Below are positions 1 to 7,113 of a stretch of 13,336 nucleotides of DNA, piece after piece. The position numbers were made by a program, and so were the translations under genes. The stretch lies in the NCBI GenBank assembly GCA_023151145.1, contig JAKLJM010000023.1, positions 2,032-15,367 on the forward strand. Reading direction: 5' to 3'. A model generated the notes under the pieces. That model worked only from the letters and a program-made list of their open reading frames with translations. It was not told the origin of the DNA and did no database searches. This stretch comes from Bacteriovoracaceae bacterium (GTDB taxonomy: Bacteria; Bdellovibrionota; Bacteriovoracia; Bacteriovoracales; Bacteriovoracaceae). Each line of letters starts with the position of its first letter. Positions within the stretch are counted from its first letter, which is position 1.

Positions 1-138
1 AAGAGCAAAAAAAGCTTAAGTTTTGGCGAGAAAAAAATGTTAGATCAGTGTCGAGAGCTTCTAGTCCAAGAAATCTCACTTAAAGTTGGCTCTGATAAAT
101 TACAAACAGCAGATAAAATAAACTCATTTTTCAACTAA
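1..138 (+). CDS. 3' end of an unidentified gene (partial)
   Basis: The first reading frame is open from the left edge to a TAA at 136-138 and encodes the last 45 residues of a protein, ending in KINSFFN. The visible piece is charged and looks helical. The gene start lies outside the window. A hairpin terminator follows 5 bp after the stop, which supports this being a genuine gene end. The helix-rich tail loosely recalls the C-terminus of DNA polymerase III delta-type subunits, but 45 residues are too few to assign a family. Product unknown. Confidence 0.6.
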   Translation, partial: KSKKSLSFGEKKMLDQCRELLVQEISLKVGSDKLQTADKINSFFN

Positions 139-143
139 ATATT

Positions 144-177
144 GAAACTGGTCTAAAAAAGATCAGTTTCATTTTCC
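144..177 (+). terminator. Rho-independent terminator after the left-edge gene
   Basis: A 10-bp stem is formed by GAAACTGGTC (144-153) and GATCAGTTTC (161-170), with one G-T wobble and a 7-nt A-rich loop. It is followed by the short T-rich stretch ATTTTCC. It separates the left-edge gene from cysS, which should therefore have its own promoter in 178-223. I see only weak promoter elements there (TTGGTA at 185-190 and an AT-rich stretch near 205-211, spacing poor). Confidence 0.65.
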
Positions 178-223
178 GTAAGCTTTGGTATCCTATTACT
201 CATTGATAAATTCAATTAAAGGT

Positions 224-229
224 AAAGGG
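224..229 (+). promoter_or_regulatory. Ribosome binding site of cysS
   Basis: AAAGGG ends 7 nt before the ATG at 237, a normal Shine-Dalgarno spacing. It supports that start, which also gives the expected N-terminus just upstream of the FYSCGPT zinc/ATP motif. Confidence 0.6.
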
Positions 230-236
230 TCCGAGC

Positions 237-1685
237 ATGCAAAAAATCAAAATCTTCAACAACCTTACTCGATCAAAAGAAGAATTAAAAACAGTGACCC
301 CAGGTCTCGTGAAGTTTTATTCTTGTGGACCGACCACATACGATTTTCTTCATGTGGGTAACGCTCGTGCTTTAGTGGTTGGGGATCTTTTTCACCGCGT
401 GATGAAAAGCCTTGGTTATCAAGTCACTTTTGTCAGAAATTATACCGACGTTGATGATAAAATTATTGACCGTGCCAATGAGTTAAAAGTTAGTTCAATT
501 GAACACGCTGATCGTTTCGTTAAAGAATGCGAAAAAGATATGCAGTATCTAGGAATGATTCCTGCTACTTTTACTCCAAAAGTAACTGAAACTATGAAAG
601 AAATTATTCAAATGATTGAAGATTTGATTAAGAACGGTTTTGCTTACGAAATTAATGGTGAAGTTCTCTATCATGTTCCACTCTTTAAAGAGTATGGAAA
701 GCTGTCAAAAGTTCAATTAGAGTCTCTTCAACATGGAATTCGCGTTGAAGTCGATGGCCATAAAAAACACCCTTCTGATTTTGTTTTGTGGAAGCCAGCA
801 AAATCTGGAGAACCATTTTGGGAATCGCCATGGGGCAATGGTCGTCCAGGTTGGCATATTGAATGTTCGGCCATGGCGAAAAAATATTTAGGTAAGACGA
901 TTGATCTACACCACGGTGGAGTTGATTTACAATTTCCTCACCATGAAAATGAAATTGCCCAATCTGAAGCCGCCAATTCATGTGAGTTTTGTCATACTTG
1001 GGCCCATAATGAATTTTTAAATTTTGGCTCAGAAAAAATGAGTAAGTCTCTTGGCAACGTGGTTACGATTAGAAAATTTGTTGAAACGTATTCTGGTGAA
1101 GTTTTAAGACATATTCTATTGTCAGTTCATTACCGCTCAAAGCTTGATTGGTCTGAAGAAGCTATTGAAAAAGCGGTTCAAGAAATGGAGAGGATTCATC
1201 AATTTACGATTGACCTAAAAAAAGCCTTCATCAATGGCGTTATTGGCGAAGAGATGGTGACTGATTTAATTGTTACTGAAGAAAAAATTAAAGAAGAGTT
1301 GGCCAATGATTTTAATGTGCCAGCGGCAATGGGATTATTTTTTGGAATGATTAAAGATTTTAATCGTGTCTCAAAGATGGGAGCACTAAATACAAATTAT
1401 GCTAAAAAATTAAGAGAAATAACTTCATTTATTCAAGAATCAACTGGTCTTGTGCATAAAGATGCAGAAGACATTATGAAAAAATTAAATCAAACGAAAA
1501 AGAATTTAAAAGGTTCGTCAGCTGGAGATGAAGGTCAAATCGAAAAACTTATCGAAGAAAGAAAAATTGCTCGCTCAACTAAAAATTGGGCGCGATCAGA
1601 TGAGATTAGAGCAGAGCTTACAAAGCTTGGTGTTGAAGTTAAAGATAATCCAGATGGAACAGTTTCTTGGACGTATAAAGCATAA
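237..1685 (+). CDS. cysS: Cysteinyl-tRNA synthetase
   Basis: This is the cytoplasmic class I aminoacyl-tRNA synthetase that activates cysteine with ATP and charges tRNA-Cys. At 482 residues it is slightly longer than the roughly 460 typical of the family. Visible landmarks are the FYSCGPTTYDF segment (27-37), the HIGH-equivalent HVGN (39-42) followed by AR, and KMSKS (267-271). The four zinc ligands of the family are present as Cys30, Cys210, His235 and Glu239 (within FPHHENEIAQS), spaced as in E. coli CysS. The C-terminal part (about 330-482) fits the helical DALR-type and anticodon-recognition domains. The gene is a single unit between a terminator upstream and a bidirectional terminator downstream. 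Nothing in it looks broken. Confidence 0.98.
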   Translation: MQKIKIFNNLTRSKEELKTVTPGLVKFYSCGPTTYDFLHVGNARALVVGDLFHRVMKSLGYQVTFVRNYTDVDDKIIDRANELKVSSIEHADRFVKECEKDMQYLGMIPATFTPKVTETMKEIIQMIEDLIKNGFAYEINGEVLYHVPLFKEYGKLSKVQLESLQHGIRVEVDGHKKHPSDFVLWKPAKSGEPFWESPWGNGRPGWHIECSAMAKKYLGKTIDLHHGGVDLQFPHHENEIAQSEAANSCEFCHTWAHNEFLNFGSEKMSKSLGNVVTIRKFVETYSGEVLRHILLSVHYRSKLDWSEEAIEKAVQEMERIHQFTIDLKKAFINGVIGEEMVTDLIVTEEKIKEELANDFNVPAAMGLFFGMIKDFNRVSKMGALNTNYAKKLREITSFIQESTGLVHKDAEDIMKKLNQTKKNLKGSSAGDEGQIEKLIEERKIARSTKNWARSDEIRAELTKLGVEVKDNPDGTVSWTYKA

Positions 1686-1715
1686 AAAAAAAGGGCCCAA
1701 ATTGGCCCTTTTTTT
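1686..1715. terminator. Bidirectional terminator between cysS and lysA
   Basis: A perfect 12-bp inverted repeat (A7 GGGCC at 1686-1697 and GGCCC T7 at 1704-1715) encloses a 6-nt loop. The GC-rich core is flanked by an A run on the left and a T run on the right, so it has a U tract in either direction. It begins immediately after the cysS stop codon. Its right end overlaps the first bases of the lysA stop codon (1714-1716), so both genes end on the same element. Confidence 0.93.
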
Positions 1716-2943
1716 ATATAAAATATTCTGGAGCGAGTTCACGTTCATTGTAGCGATTGGCCATACTTCTGCCATAGGCACCAGCATTATCAATAACAAT
1801 TAAGTCATCGCTCTTTAACCTTGGAAGTTTTCTTTGGGCCCCAAAAATATCAGTAGATTCACATATTGGTCCAACGATGTCAGTCGAAATAAGTTTTGTG
1901 CTTTTTTCGTAGGGATATACCTCGTGATAAGCTTCGTATAAAGCAGGACGCATGAGATCGTTCATGCCAGCATCAATAATAGTAAAGTGGCAATCTTCAC
2001 TTTGTTTTGTGCGAACAACTTTAGAGACTAGTACTCCCATTTTACCTACGAGAATTCTTCCTGGTTCAAATACAATTCTTGGAATTAAGAGTGGATCAAC
2101 TTTTTTAAAATAGTGTCGATGAAGGGATTGATAGACGGCCTTCATATAAGTTTTAATACTTGCTAATTCTTTTCTATCTTCCTCTGTATAATCAATTCCT
2201 AGACCTCCACCGACATCTAAAAATTCAATGGGGTACTTTAAGCTCATGGCCAGATCACACATCTCTTTTATGGCTTTTTCAGTTGCTTTTAGTTCTGTGA
2301 GCTGAGAGCCGATATGGATGCTTAAACCCACAAGTGTTGAGTGAGTCCAGAGACTATCGTTTAATAACGCTTCTTCTATATCGCTTCTAAGAAGGCCAAA
2401 TTTATGAGTCTTATTACCAGTTGAAATATGCTTATGTGTTTTAGCATTGACTCGAGGATTTAAGCGAAAAGCAATTCTTGCTACTTTATTTTCTTTTTTA
2501 GATAAATCGTTAATCATTTCCAATTCTTCAATGCTTTCAACATTAAAAGAATAAATGCCATAGGGATGTGAGCGTAGGGCAAAGATAATTTCGTCTCGAG
2601 TTTTGCCGACTCCTGAAAAAACAATTTTTTGAGGATTAATACCAGCTTTTAGAGCAGCTTTTAATTCACCAACTGAAACAACATCCGCGCCTGCGCCGCT
2701 TTTTTTAAGTAGAGTTAAAACTTCGTGATTAGGATTTGCTTTAACTGCAAAGCAAACGAGTGGGTTAGGGATCTTAGCCTTTAAGGCTTCACTATAGAAA
2801 GCTTTATAAGTTTCTGTCATTGTTTTCTTTGAGTAAAGATAACAAGGAGTTTTCTTATTTTTCATGATTTTTTGTAAATCATGTCCTTCAAAGCTAAGTT
2901 TATTTTTTTGGTATTTTAATGGGGTTGGAAGTAGTGTTTTCAT
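1714..2943 (-). CDS. lysA: Diaminopimelate decarboxylase
   Basis: This PLP-dependent fold-III (alanine racemase-like barrel) enzyme removes CO2 from meso-diaminopimelate to give L-lysine, the last step of the DAP lysine pathway in the cytoplasm. It has 409 residues, normal for the family. The PLP-binding lysine is K68 in CFAVKANPN. HIGSQ lies at 210-214, the phosphate-binding GGG at 245-247 and EPGR at 293-296. The active-site Cys is C361 in CESTD, and the C-terminal substrate/PLP region AGAYG is at 387-391. The start at 2943 gives the usual roughly 30-residue lead before the TPCYLY strand. It has no recognisable Shine-Dalgarno, and only 23 bp separate it from the divergent uvrB start. The 3' end runs into a bidirectional terminator shared with cysS. 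The close relatives ornithine/arginine or carboxynorspermidine decarboxylases are less likely given the CESTD, HIGSQ and GGGLGIDY pattern. Confidence 0.95.
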   Translation of the reverse strand: MKTLLPTPLKYQKNKLSFEGHDLQKIMKNKKTPCYLYSKKTMTETYKAFYSEALKAKIPNPLVCFAVKANPNHEVLTLLKKSGAGADVVSVGELKAALKAGINPQKIVFSGVGKTRDEIIFALRSHPYGIYSFNVESIEELEMINDLSKKENKVARIAFRLNPRVNAKTHKHISTGNKTHKFGLLRSDIEEALLNDSLWTHSTLVGLSIHIGSQLTELKATEKAIKEMCDLAMSLKYPIEFLDVGGGLGIDYTEEDRKELASIKTYMKAVYQSLHRHYFKKVDPLLIPRIVFEPGRILVGKMGVLVSKVVRTKQSEDCHFTIIDAGMNDLMRPALYEAYHEVYPYEKSTKLISTDIVGPICESTDIFGAQRKLPRLKSDDLIVIDNAGAYGRSMANRYNERELAPEYFI

Positions 2944-2966
2944 AAATACTATAATAACTTAAAGCT
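2944..2966. promoter_or_regulatory. Compressed divergent promoter of lysA and uvrB
   Basis: Only 23 bp separate the two start codons. The forward strand has a consensus -10, TATAAT, at 2950-2955. A possible -35, TTGGAA at 2925-2930 (spacing 19), lies inside the lysA coding region. On the reverse strand the same bases read TATTAT (2956-2951), 7 nt before the lysA ATG. With starts 6-8 nt downstream of a -10, both messages would have nearly no 5' leader. Neither gene has a clear Shine-Dalgarno here. The -10 boxes are seen directly; their use is inferred, and promoters further inside the opposite gene are possible. Confidence 0.5.
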
Positions 2967-4982
2967 ATGGCGAATAAAGAAAAAAAAGCACTTTTTAAAT
3001 TGAAAAATCCCTTTTCTCCTGGTGGAGATCAACCTCGTGCCATCAAAGAGCTGGTGGAAGGTTTTTCGCTGCATAATAAAAAAGAACAAACCCTTTTAGG
3101 GGTAACGGGTTCTGGTAAAACTTTTACTATGGCAAATGTTATTCAAGCACTAGGGAAAAAAACTTTAGTATTGGCCCATAATAAAACTTTAGCCGCCCAG
3201 CTTTATGCAGAATTTAAAGAATTTTTTCCAGAAAATGCCGTAGAGTATTTTGTTTCTTATTACGATTATTATCAACCAGAAGCCTATGTGGCGGGAACTG
3301 ATACCTATATTGAAAAAGATGCTTCGATCAATGATGAAATTGATAAACTCCGCCATAGTGCTACAAGAAATTTAATAGAGCGTGATGATGTTATCGTCGT
3401 AGCTTCTGTCTCTTGTATTTATGGTATTGGGGCAAAAGATGAATATGATGCGCAAAAAACTAAAGTCTTTGTCGGGGATCAACTTGACCGTGATGATTTT
3501 TTAAGAACTCTCGTCTCTATTCAATACGAAAGAAATGATATTGATTTTTCACGTGGGACATTTCGCGTGCGCGGGGATTTAGTAGAAGTTTTTCCCGCCC
3601 ATGAAGATGCGAATGTTATTCGTCTAGAATTTTTTGGAGACGAAGTCGATTCTATTACAATAGTTGATCCATTAAGAGGAAAAATTCTTGAAAGCTTAAG
3701 TGCTGTAACGATTTTTCCTAAATCTCATTATGTTGTTGGAGAAGAAAAGCTTAAAAGTGCTATTGAGGCCATAAAAATTGAATTGCGTGATAGGCTCCAA
3801 GAACTCGAAAAAGAACAAAAACTTGTTGAGAAACAACGATTAGAGCAAAGAACAATGTATGATCTTGAGATGATGGAAGAGCTTGGTTATTGTTCTGGGA
3901 TTGAAAATTATTCAAGACATTTAACCGGGGCAAATCCAGGGGACCCACCACCAACGTTGATTGATTATTTTGATAAAAATTTTTTAATGATTATCGACGA
4001 GTCTCACATTACCATTTCTCAAGTTGGCGGGATGTATCGAGGGGACCGTGCGAGAAAAGAAAATCTTGTGAATTTTGGCTTTAGGCTTCCATCAGCTCTT
4101 GATAATAGGCCACTAAAATTTGATGAATTTGAAGCTCGAGAAGATTTGGTCATGTACGTTTCGGCCACTCCGGGAGATTTTGAATTAAAGAAAACCCATG
4201 GTGAATATGTCGAACAAGTCATTCGTCCAACTGGATTATTAGATCCGGTCATTGAAGTGAGAAACGCTGAAACTCAAGTAGATGATCTTTTAGAAGAAGC
4301 TAAAAAAATTATTAAAAAAGGGTTTAGAGTTTTAATTACAACTTTAACAAAAAAACTGGCCGAAGAGCTAACCTCTTATTATGTGAGTGTCGGTATGAAG
4401 GTAAAGTATCTACATTCTGATATTGATACACTAGAGAGAATGGAAATTATTCGTGATCTTCGCAATGGTGAGTTTGATATTCTCGTTGGGATTAACCTTT
4501 TAAGAGAAGGTTTAGATATTCCAGAAGTCGCATTGGTTGGAATTTTAGATGCCGATAAAGAGGGTTTTTTACGTTCTGAACGCTCATTAATTCAAACCAT
4601 AGGTCGTGCTGCTCGAAATAGTGAAGGGAAAGTTATTTTATACGCTTATAAAATGACTCCAAGTATGGATCGCGCTATTTCAGAAACCAATCGAAGAAGA
4701 AAGATTCAAGAAGATTTTAATTCTAAAAATGGAATAACTCCTAAAACTATTCTTAAAGCTGTTTCTGGTGGGGTGATTGAAACACTCCGAGGAACCAAAG
4801 GTGGAAAGGGAGGAAAAAAATCAAAAACCAAAGTTACCGAATTGTCGCTTGAAAGTATTGATAAACGTATTAATGAATTAAAGGCTGAGATGAAAATTGC
4901 AGCGAAAGAATTACGTTTTGAAGATGCTGCCAAGATGCGCGATGAGATTAAATCATTAACGGAAATGCGTTTAGTTCTCTAG
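2967..4982 (+). CDS. uvrB: Excinuclease ABC subunit B
   Basis: This is the damage-verification helicase-like subunit of UvrABC nucleotide excision repair. It is loaded by UvrA, then recruits UvrC. It has 671 residues, the normal length. Visible in order are the N-terminal FKLKNPFSPGGDQP motif, Walker A GVTGSGKT (45-52), and the beta-hairpin segment YYDYYQPEAYV (98-108) that inserts between DNA strands. Then come the DEAD-type IIDESHIT, YVSATPGDFEL, and motif VI with QTIGRAARN. A Gly/Lys-rich linker leads to the C-terminal UVR domain (about 635-671), which contacts UvrC. One oddity is residue 561: this conserved strand usually reads Y(A/G)D and here reads YAY. No LexA-type SOS box is apparent in the 23-bp upstream gap. 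The gene converges on the small HELGH gene with an 18-bp gap and no visible terminator. Confidence 0.98.
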   Translation: MANKEKKALFKLKNPFSPGGDQPRAIKELVEGFSLHNKKEQTLLGVTGSGKTFTMANVIQALGKKTLVLAHNKTLAAQLYAEFKEFFPENAVEYFVSYYDYYQPEAYVAGTDTYIEKDASINDEIDKLRHSATRNLIERDDVIVVASVSCIYGIGAKDEYDAQKTKVFVGDQLDRDDFLRTLVSIQYERNDIDFSRGTFRVRGDLVEVFPAHEDANVIRLEFFGDEVDSITIVDPLRGKILESLSAVTIFPKSHYVVGEEKLKSAIEAIKIELRDRLQELEKEQKLVEKQRLEQRTMYDLEMMEELGYCSGIENYSRHLTGANPGDPPPTLIDYFDKNFLMIIDESHITISQVGGMYRGDRARKENLVNFGFRLPSALDNRPLKFDEFEAREDLVMYVSATPGDFELKKTHGEYVEQVIRPTGLLDPVIEVRNAETQVDDLLEEAKKIIKKGFRVLITTLTKKLAEELTSYYVSVGMKVKYLHSDIDTLERMEIIRDLRNGEFDILVGINLLREGLDIPEVALVGILDADKEGFLRSERSLIQTIGRAARNSEGKVILYAYKMTPSMDRAISETNRRRKIQEDFNSKNGITPKTILKAVSGGVIETLRGTKGGKGGKKSKTKVTELSLESIDKRINELKAEMKIAAKELRFEDAAKMRDEIKSLTEMRLVL

Positions 4983-5000
4983 CTAAAAGGTGATGATTAT

Positions 5001-5483
5001 CTATTTGAGAAATTCCAATCGATATTGGACTTCTTTTAGATGCGAAAATCTAAACAATGTCCTTTTTAAATCGTCTTTAAAACCTAGTTGCCCAGCAAAT
5101 GAGTCCGCTTCGATTTGGGCCTTTAGACGATTAATCTTTCTTTCATGATGTTTATAATAAATATGGCCTAGTTCGTGAGCAAGTGTAGCACTGGCCTCAG
5201 TAATTAATGTAGTGGACATCATTTTAAATAGGTCTGGAAAGACAACGATTACGTATTCGTTTTTGAGGTTTCCAACAGCAAAGCTTAATTCCGCATGAGA
5301 ATAGATGAAACTCACCTTATTTTTAGTAAAATATCTAAAATGTTCATCCTTAAATTCATCGAAGATTAATTGAAAACATTTTTCAACTTCTTTATTTTTG
5401 AAAATCCATTCATGTTCAGGATTATTTTTAAAATTTTTATAAAATTGATCTTTATAGTTGGTGAATGATTTTAGTATTTCCAT
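5001..5483 (-). CDS. Small zincin-like putative metalloprotease (HELGH)
   Basis: This is a 160-residue soluble protein with no signal peptide or membrane segment, so it is probably cytoplasmic. Residues 98-107 read SATLAHELGH, giving an HExxH zinc site (His103, Glu104, His107). A likely third ligand, Glu126, lies in IEADSFAGQLG 19 residues later. This HExxH...E(A)D..A pattern is typical of gluzincins of the M48 / ImmA-IrrE-like kind. The N-terminal 90 residues are mixed helix and strand, and the C-terminus is basic and helical. It lacks the transmembrane helices of classical M48 HtpX/Ste24 proteases, and no helix-turn-helix partner gene of the ImmA/ImmR type lies next to it. No Shine-Dalgarno precedes the ATG at 5483. 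Substrate and role are unknown; a peptidase function is inferred from the motif only. Confidence 0.75.
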   Translation of the reverse strand: MEILKSFTNYKDQFYKNFKNNPEHEWIFKNKEVEKCFQLIFDEFKDEHFRYFTKNKVSFIYSHAELSFAVGNLKNEYVIVVFPDLFKMMSTTLITEASATLAHELGHIYYKHHERKINRLKAQIEADSFAGQLGFKDDLKRTLFRFSHLKEVQYRLEFLK

Positions 5484-5560
5484 AGCTATTTAATCGGCGT
5501 TTTAAATTATTAATTTAATGGCGTCATTTTTTCTCGGCTTTTCATTTTTGTGAGATCTAT

Positions 5561-5573
5561 TAAGATATTGATT
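5561..5573 (+). promoter_or_regulatory. Possible -10 box directly before the small exported-protein gene
   Basis: TAAGAT at 5561-5566 lies 7 nt before the ATG at 5574. A poor -35-like TTTTCA at 5539-5544 has 16-bp spacing. If used, the transcript would start at or next to the ATG. No Shine-Dalgarno is seen in 5545-5573. The rest of the 90-bp gap 5484-5573 is AT-rich and shows no other clear element. Confidence 0.25.
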
Positions 5574-5936
5574 ATGAAGTGTTTATTTTTATATTGCGTA
5601 CTGTTTTTGTCGGGTAAAGTGTTGGCCATTGAGTCTCTAGATGGATTTTTGGTTGAAGGCTATGACGACCGTTTCCGGGTTATTTCTCCTCAAAAATTCA
5701 AAGCAAAAATGGAAGTGATTGTTGAAAACAAAACATTGGTTAAGTTAGTAGGCCGTTTGCATCTCAATAATGCACCAAAGCCTATTTTTTATACTATCCA
5801 ACCAGGTAGTTATGAAAAAAAAATTATTGATATTAAAAAAGGGGATATTCTCCATTTTGTCCCTTTGTCCCCTCCCTTTCAAGAAGTTGAATTAATTATT
5901 GGAAACAAAATATATGAGATTCCACCAAAAAAGTAA
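5574..5936 (+). CDS. Small exported protein of unknown function
   Basis: I do not recognise this 120-residue protein. Starting at the ATG at 5574 gives a clean Sec signal peptide: MKC, a hydrophobic stretch LFLYCVLFLSG, and a likely cleavage after VLA at about residue 18. The mature part is about 100 residues, has no cysteine, and looks beta-rich with alternating hydrophobic residues (for example MEVIVENKTLVKLVG). It has a basic tail, IPPKK. No lipobox follows the hydrophobic stretch, so a soluble periplasmic protein is more likely than a lipoprotein. A GTG 24 bases upstream (5550) is in frame but would place an extra charged segment ahead of the signal peptide. The 3' end overlaps the downstream phosphoesterase start by 23 nt, so the two are very likely cotranscribed and translationally coupled. 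Confidence 0.65.
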   Translation: MKCLFLYCVLFLSGKVLAIESLDGFLVEGYDDRFRVISPQKFKAKMEVIVENKTLVKLVGRLHLNNAPKPIFYTIQPGSYEKKIIDIKKGDILHFVPLSPPFQEVELIIGNKIYEIPPKK

Positions 5937-7104
5937 TATAACTAAAACTGTTATTGTTATCTCAGATATTCATCTTGGAGCTGGTGCAAGAGTCCATGGG
6001 CGTCGTAATTTTTTAGAGGATTTCCACTACGATAAAGAAATGGTGGAGTTTTTAGAATACTTTTCGGCCGGACATTATCTTGATCGAGAAGTTGAGCTTA
6101 TTATAAATGGTGATTTTTTCGATTTGCTAGCGGTACCTTTCATTCAGTATTTTGATGATGAATTTTGGAGTGAAAAAGCTGCATTAGAAAAGTTGAAATT
6201 TATTATTAATGCTCATCGTGAAGTTATTCAAGCGCTTGTGAATTTTGCTTCTTTCCCAAAAAATAGAATTGTTTATATTGTTGGAAATCATGATGCTGAA
6301 ATGATTTTTGATTCGTTAGGAAAATATTTTTTAGATTTATTTCCAGAAAAAGATCGTTCTCGAGTGAAGTTATTACACAACCATGATGAAGCTTATTTAC
6401 CAGTACCTGGAATTGTTATCAAGCATGGCCATGAATATGAACTAGCCCATGCATATGATCCAAAATCATCAATTGCTGAAGATCAATTGGGTAATAAATA
6501 CTTTATCCCTCCTTGGGGTTCTTATTACGTCACTAGAGTTATCAATAAATTTAAAGAAGGTCGTGATTACATCAATGCCGTTCGACCTGTGAATAAGTTT
6601 ATTATTAATGGATTAATTTATGATTCGCTTTATACGTTTAGATTTTTATTGGCGAATTTTTATTATTTTTTAATGGTTCGATTTCTTTTAATTTTTAAAC
6701 AAAATAAAACGATCGCTGAAGTTTTTAAGCATGCTAAAAATGAGATTACTCTTTTTCAAGATTATGAAGCCTTGACTGAAAATTTCATTAAGGGCGATCC
6801 AAATGTTAAGGCATTAATTGTAGGTCATACTCATGATCCAATTTTTCGTGAATATGACGATGGTTCCATTTTTATTAATACGGGAACATGGACTAAAATG
6901 TACAATCTAGATTTCTCTAAAAATTTTAATGGTGCTAGGTTAACTTACGCAAAAATTGATGTTCGCGATGAAGAGAAGCAAGAGTCTTTTTTACCAGAAT
7001 CAGATAATGCCAATCAAGTGCAAGTTAATAATTTTTCTCATCTTGATATTAATCTATTTGAGTGGCGTGGAAGAACAGATTTACCATTTAAAGAATTTCG
7101 ATAA
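5914..7104 (+). CDS. Calcineurin-like metallophosphoesterase
   Basis: This 396-residue protein carries the full dimetal phosphoesterase motif set: SDIHLG (17-22), GDFFD (66-70), GNHD (124-127), HGHE (171-174) and GHTHDP (304-309). Those residues bind two metal ions and cleave phosphomono- or diester bonds. The motif spelling resembles the LpxH/UDP-2,3-diacylglucosamine pyrophosphatase branch, but LpxH is about 240 residues. This protein has an insert between HGHE and GHTH that contains a hydrophobic, aromatic stretch (about 242-261), possibly for membrane association. The substrate is therefore open: a lipid-linked or nucleotide pyrophosphate is an inference. The ATG at 5914 is preferred because GGAAA lies about 8-10 nt upstream; an in-frame TTG at 5899 is the alternative. 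The start overlaps the preceding small exported-protein gene. It converges on the Nif3-family gene with a 9-bp gap and no terminator. Confidence 0.88.
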   Translation: MRFHQKSNITKTVIVISDIHLGAGARVHGRRNFLEDFHYDKEMVEFLEYFSAGHYLDREVELIINGDFFDLLAVPFIQYFDDEFWSEKAALEKLKFIINAHREVIQALVNFASFPKNRIVYIVGNHDAEMIFDSLGKYFLDLFPEKDRSRVKLLHNHDEAYLPVPGIVIKHGHEYELAHAYDPKSSIAEDQLGNKYFIPPWGSYYVTRVINKFKEGRDYINAVRPVNKFIINGLIYDSLYTFRFLLANFYYFLMVRFLLIFKQNKTIAEVFKHAKNEITLFQDYEALTENFIKGDPNVKALIVGHTHDPIFREYDDGSIFINTGTWTKMYNLDFSKNFNGARLTYAKIDVRDEEKQESFLPESDNANQVQVNNFSHLDINLFEWRGRTDLPFKEFR

Positions 7105-7113
7105 ATCTAAATT

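Noticed and set aside
685..981. Open frame on the minus strand inside cysS
   Set aside because: It lies fully opposite conserved cysS coding sequence, including the zinc-ligand region, has no ribosome binding site and no family resemblance.
5001..5483. ImmA/IrrE toxin-antitoxin or phage-repressor protease
   Set aside because: No helix-turn-helix partner or mobile-element gene is adjacent; only the zinc motif is shared.
5899..5913. TTG start for the phosphoesterase
   Set aside because: The ATG at 5914 has GGAAA at a suitable distance, and the extra five residues add nothing conserved.
5914..7104. Calling the phosphoesterase lpxH
   Set aside because: The motifs fit the superfamily, but the protein is about 150 residues longer than LpxH and has a hydrophobic insert, so the substrate is not secure.
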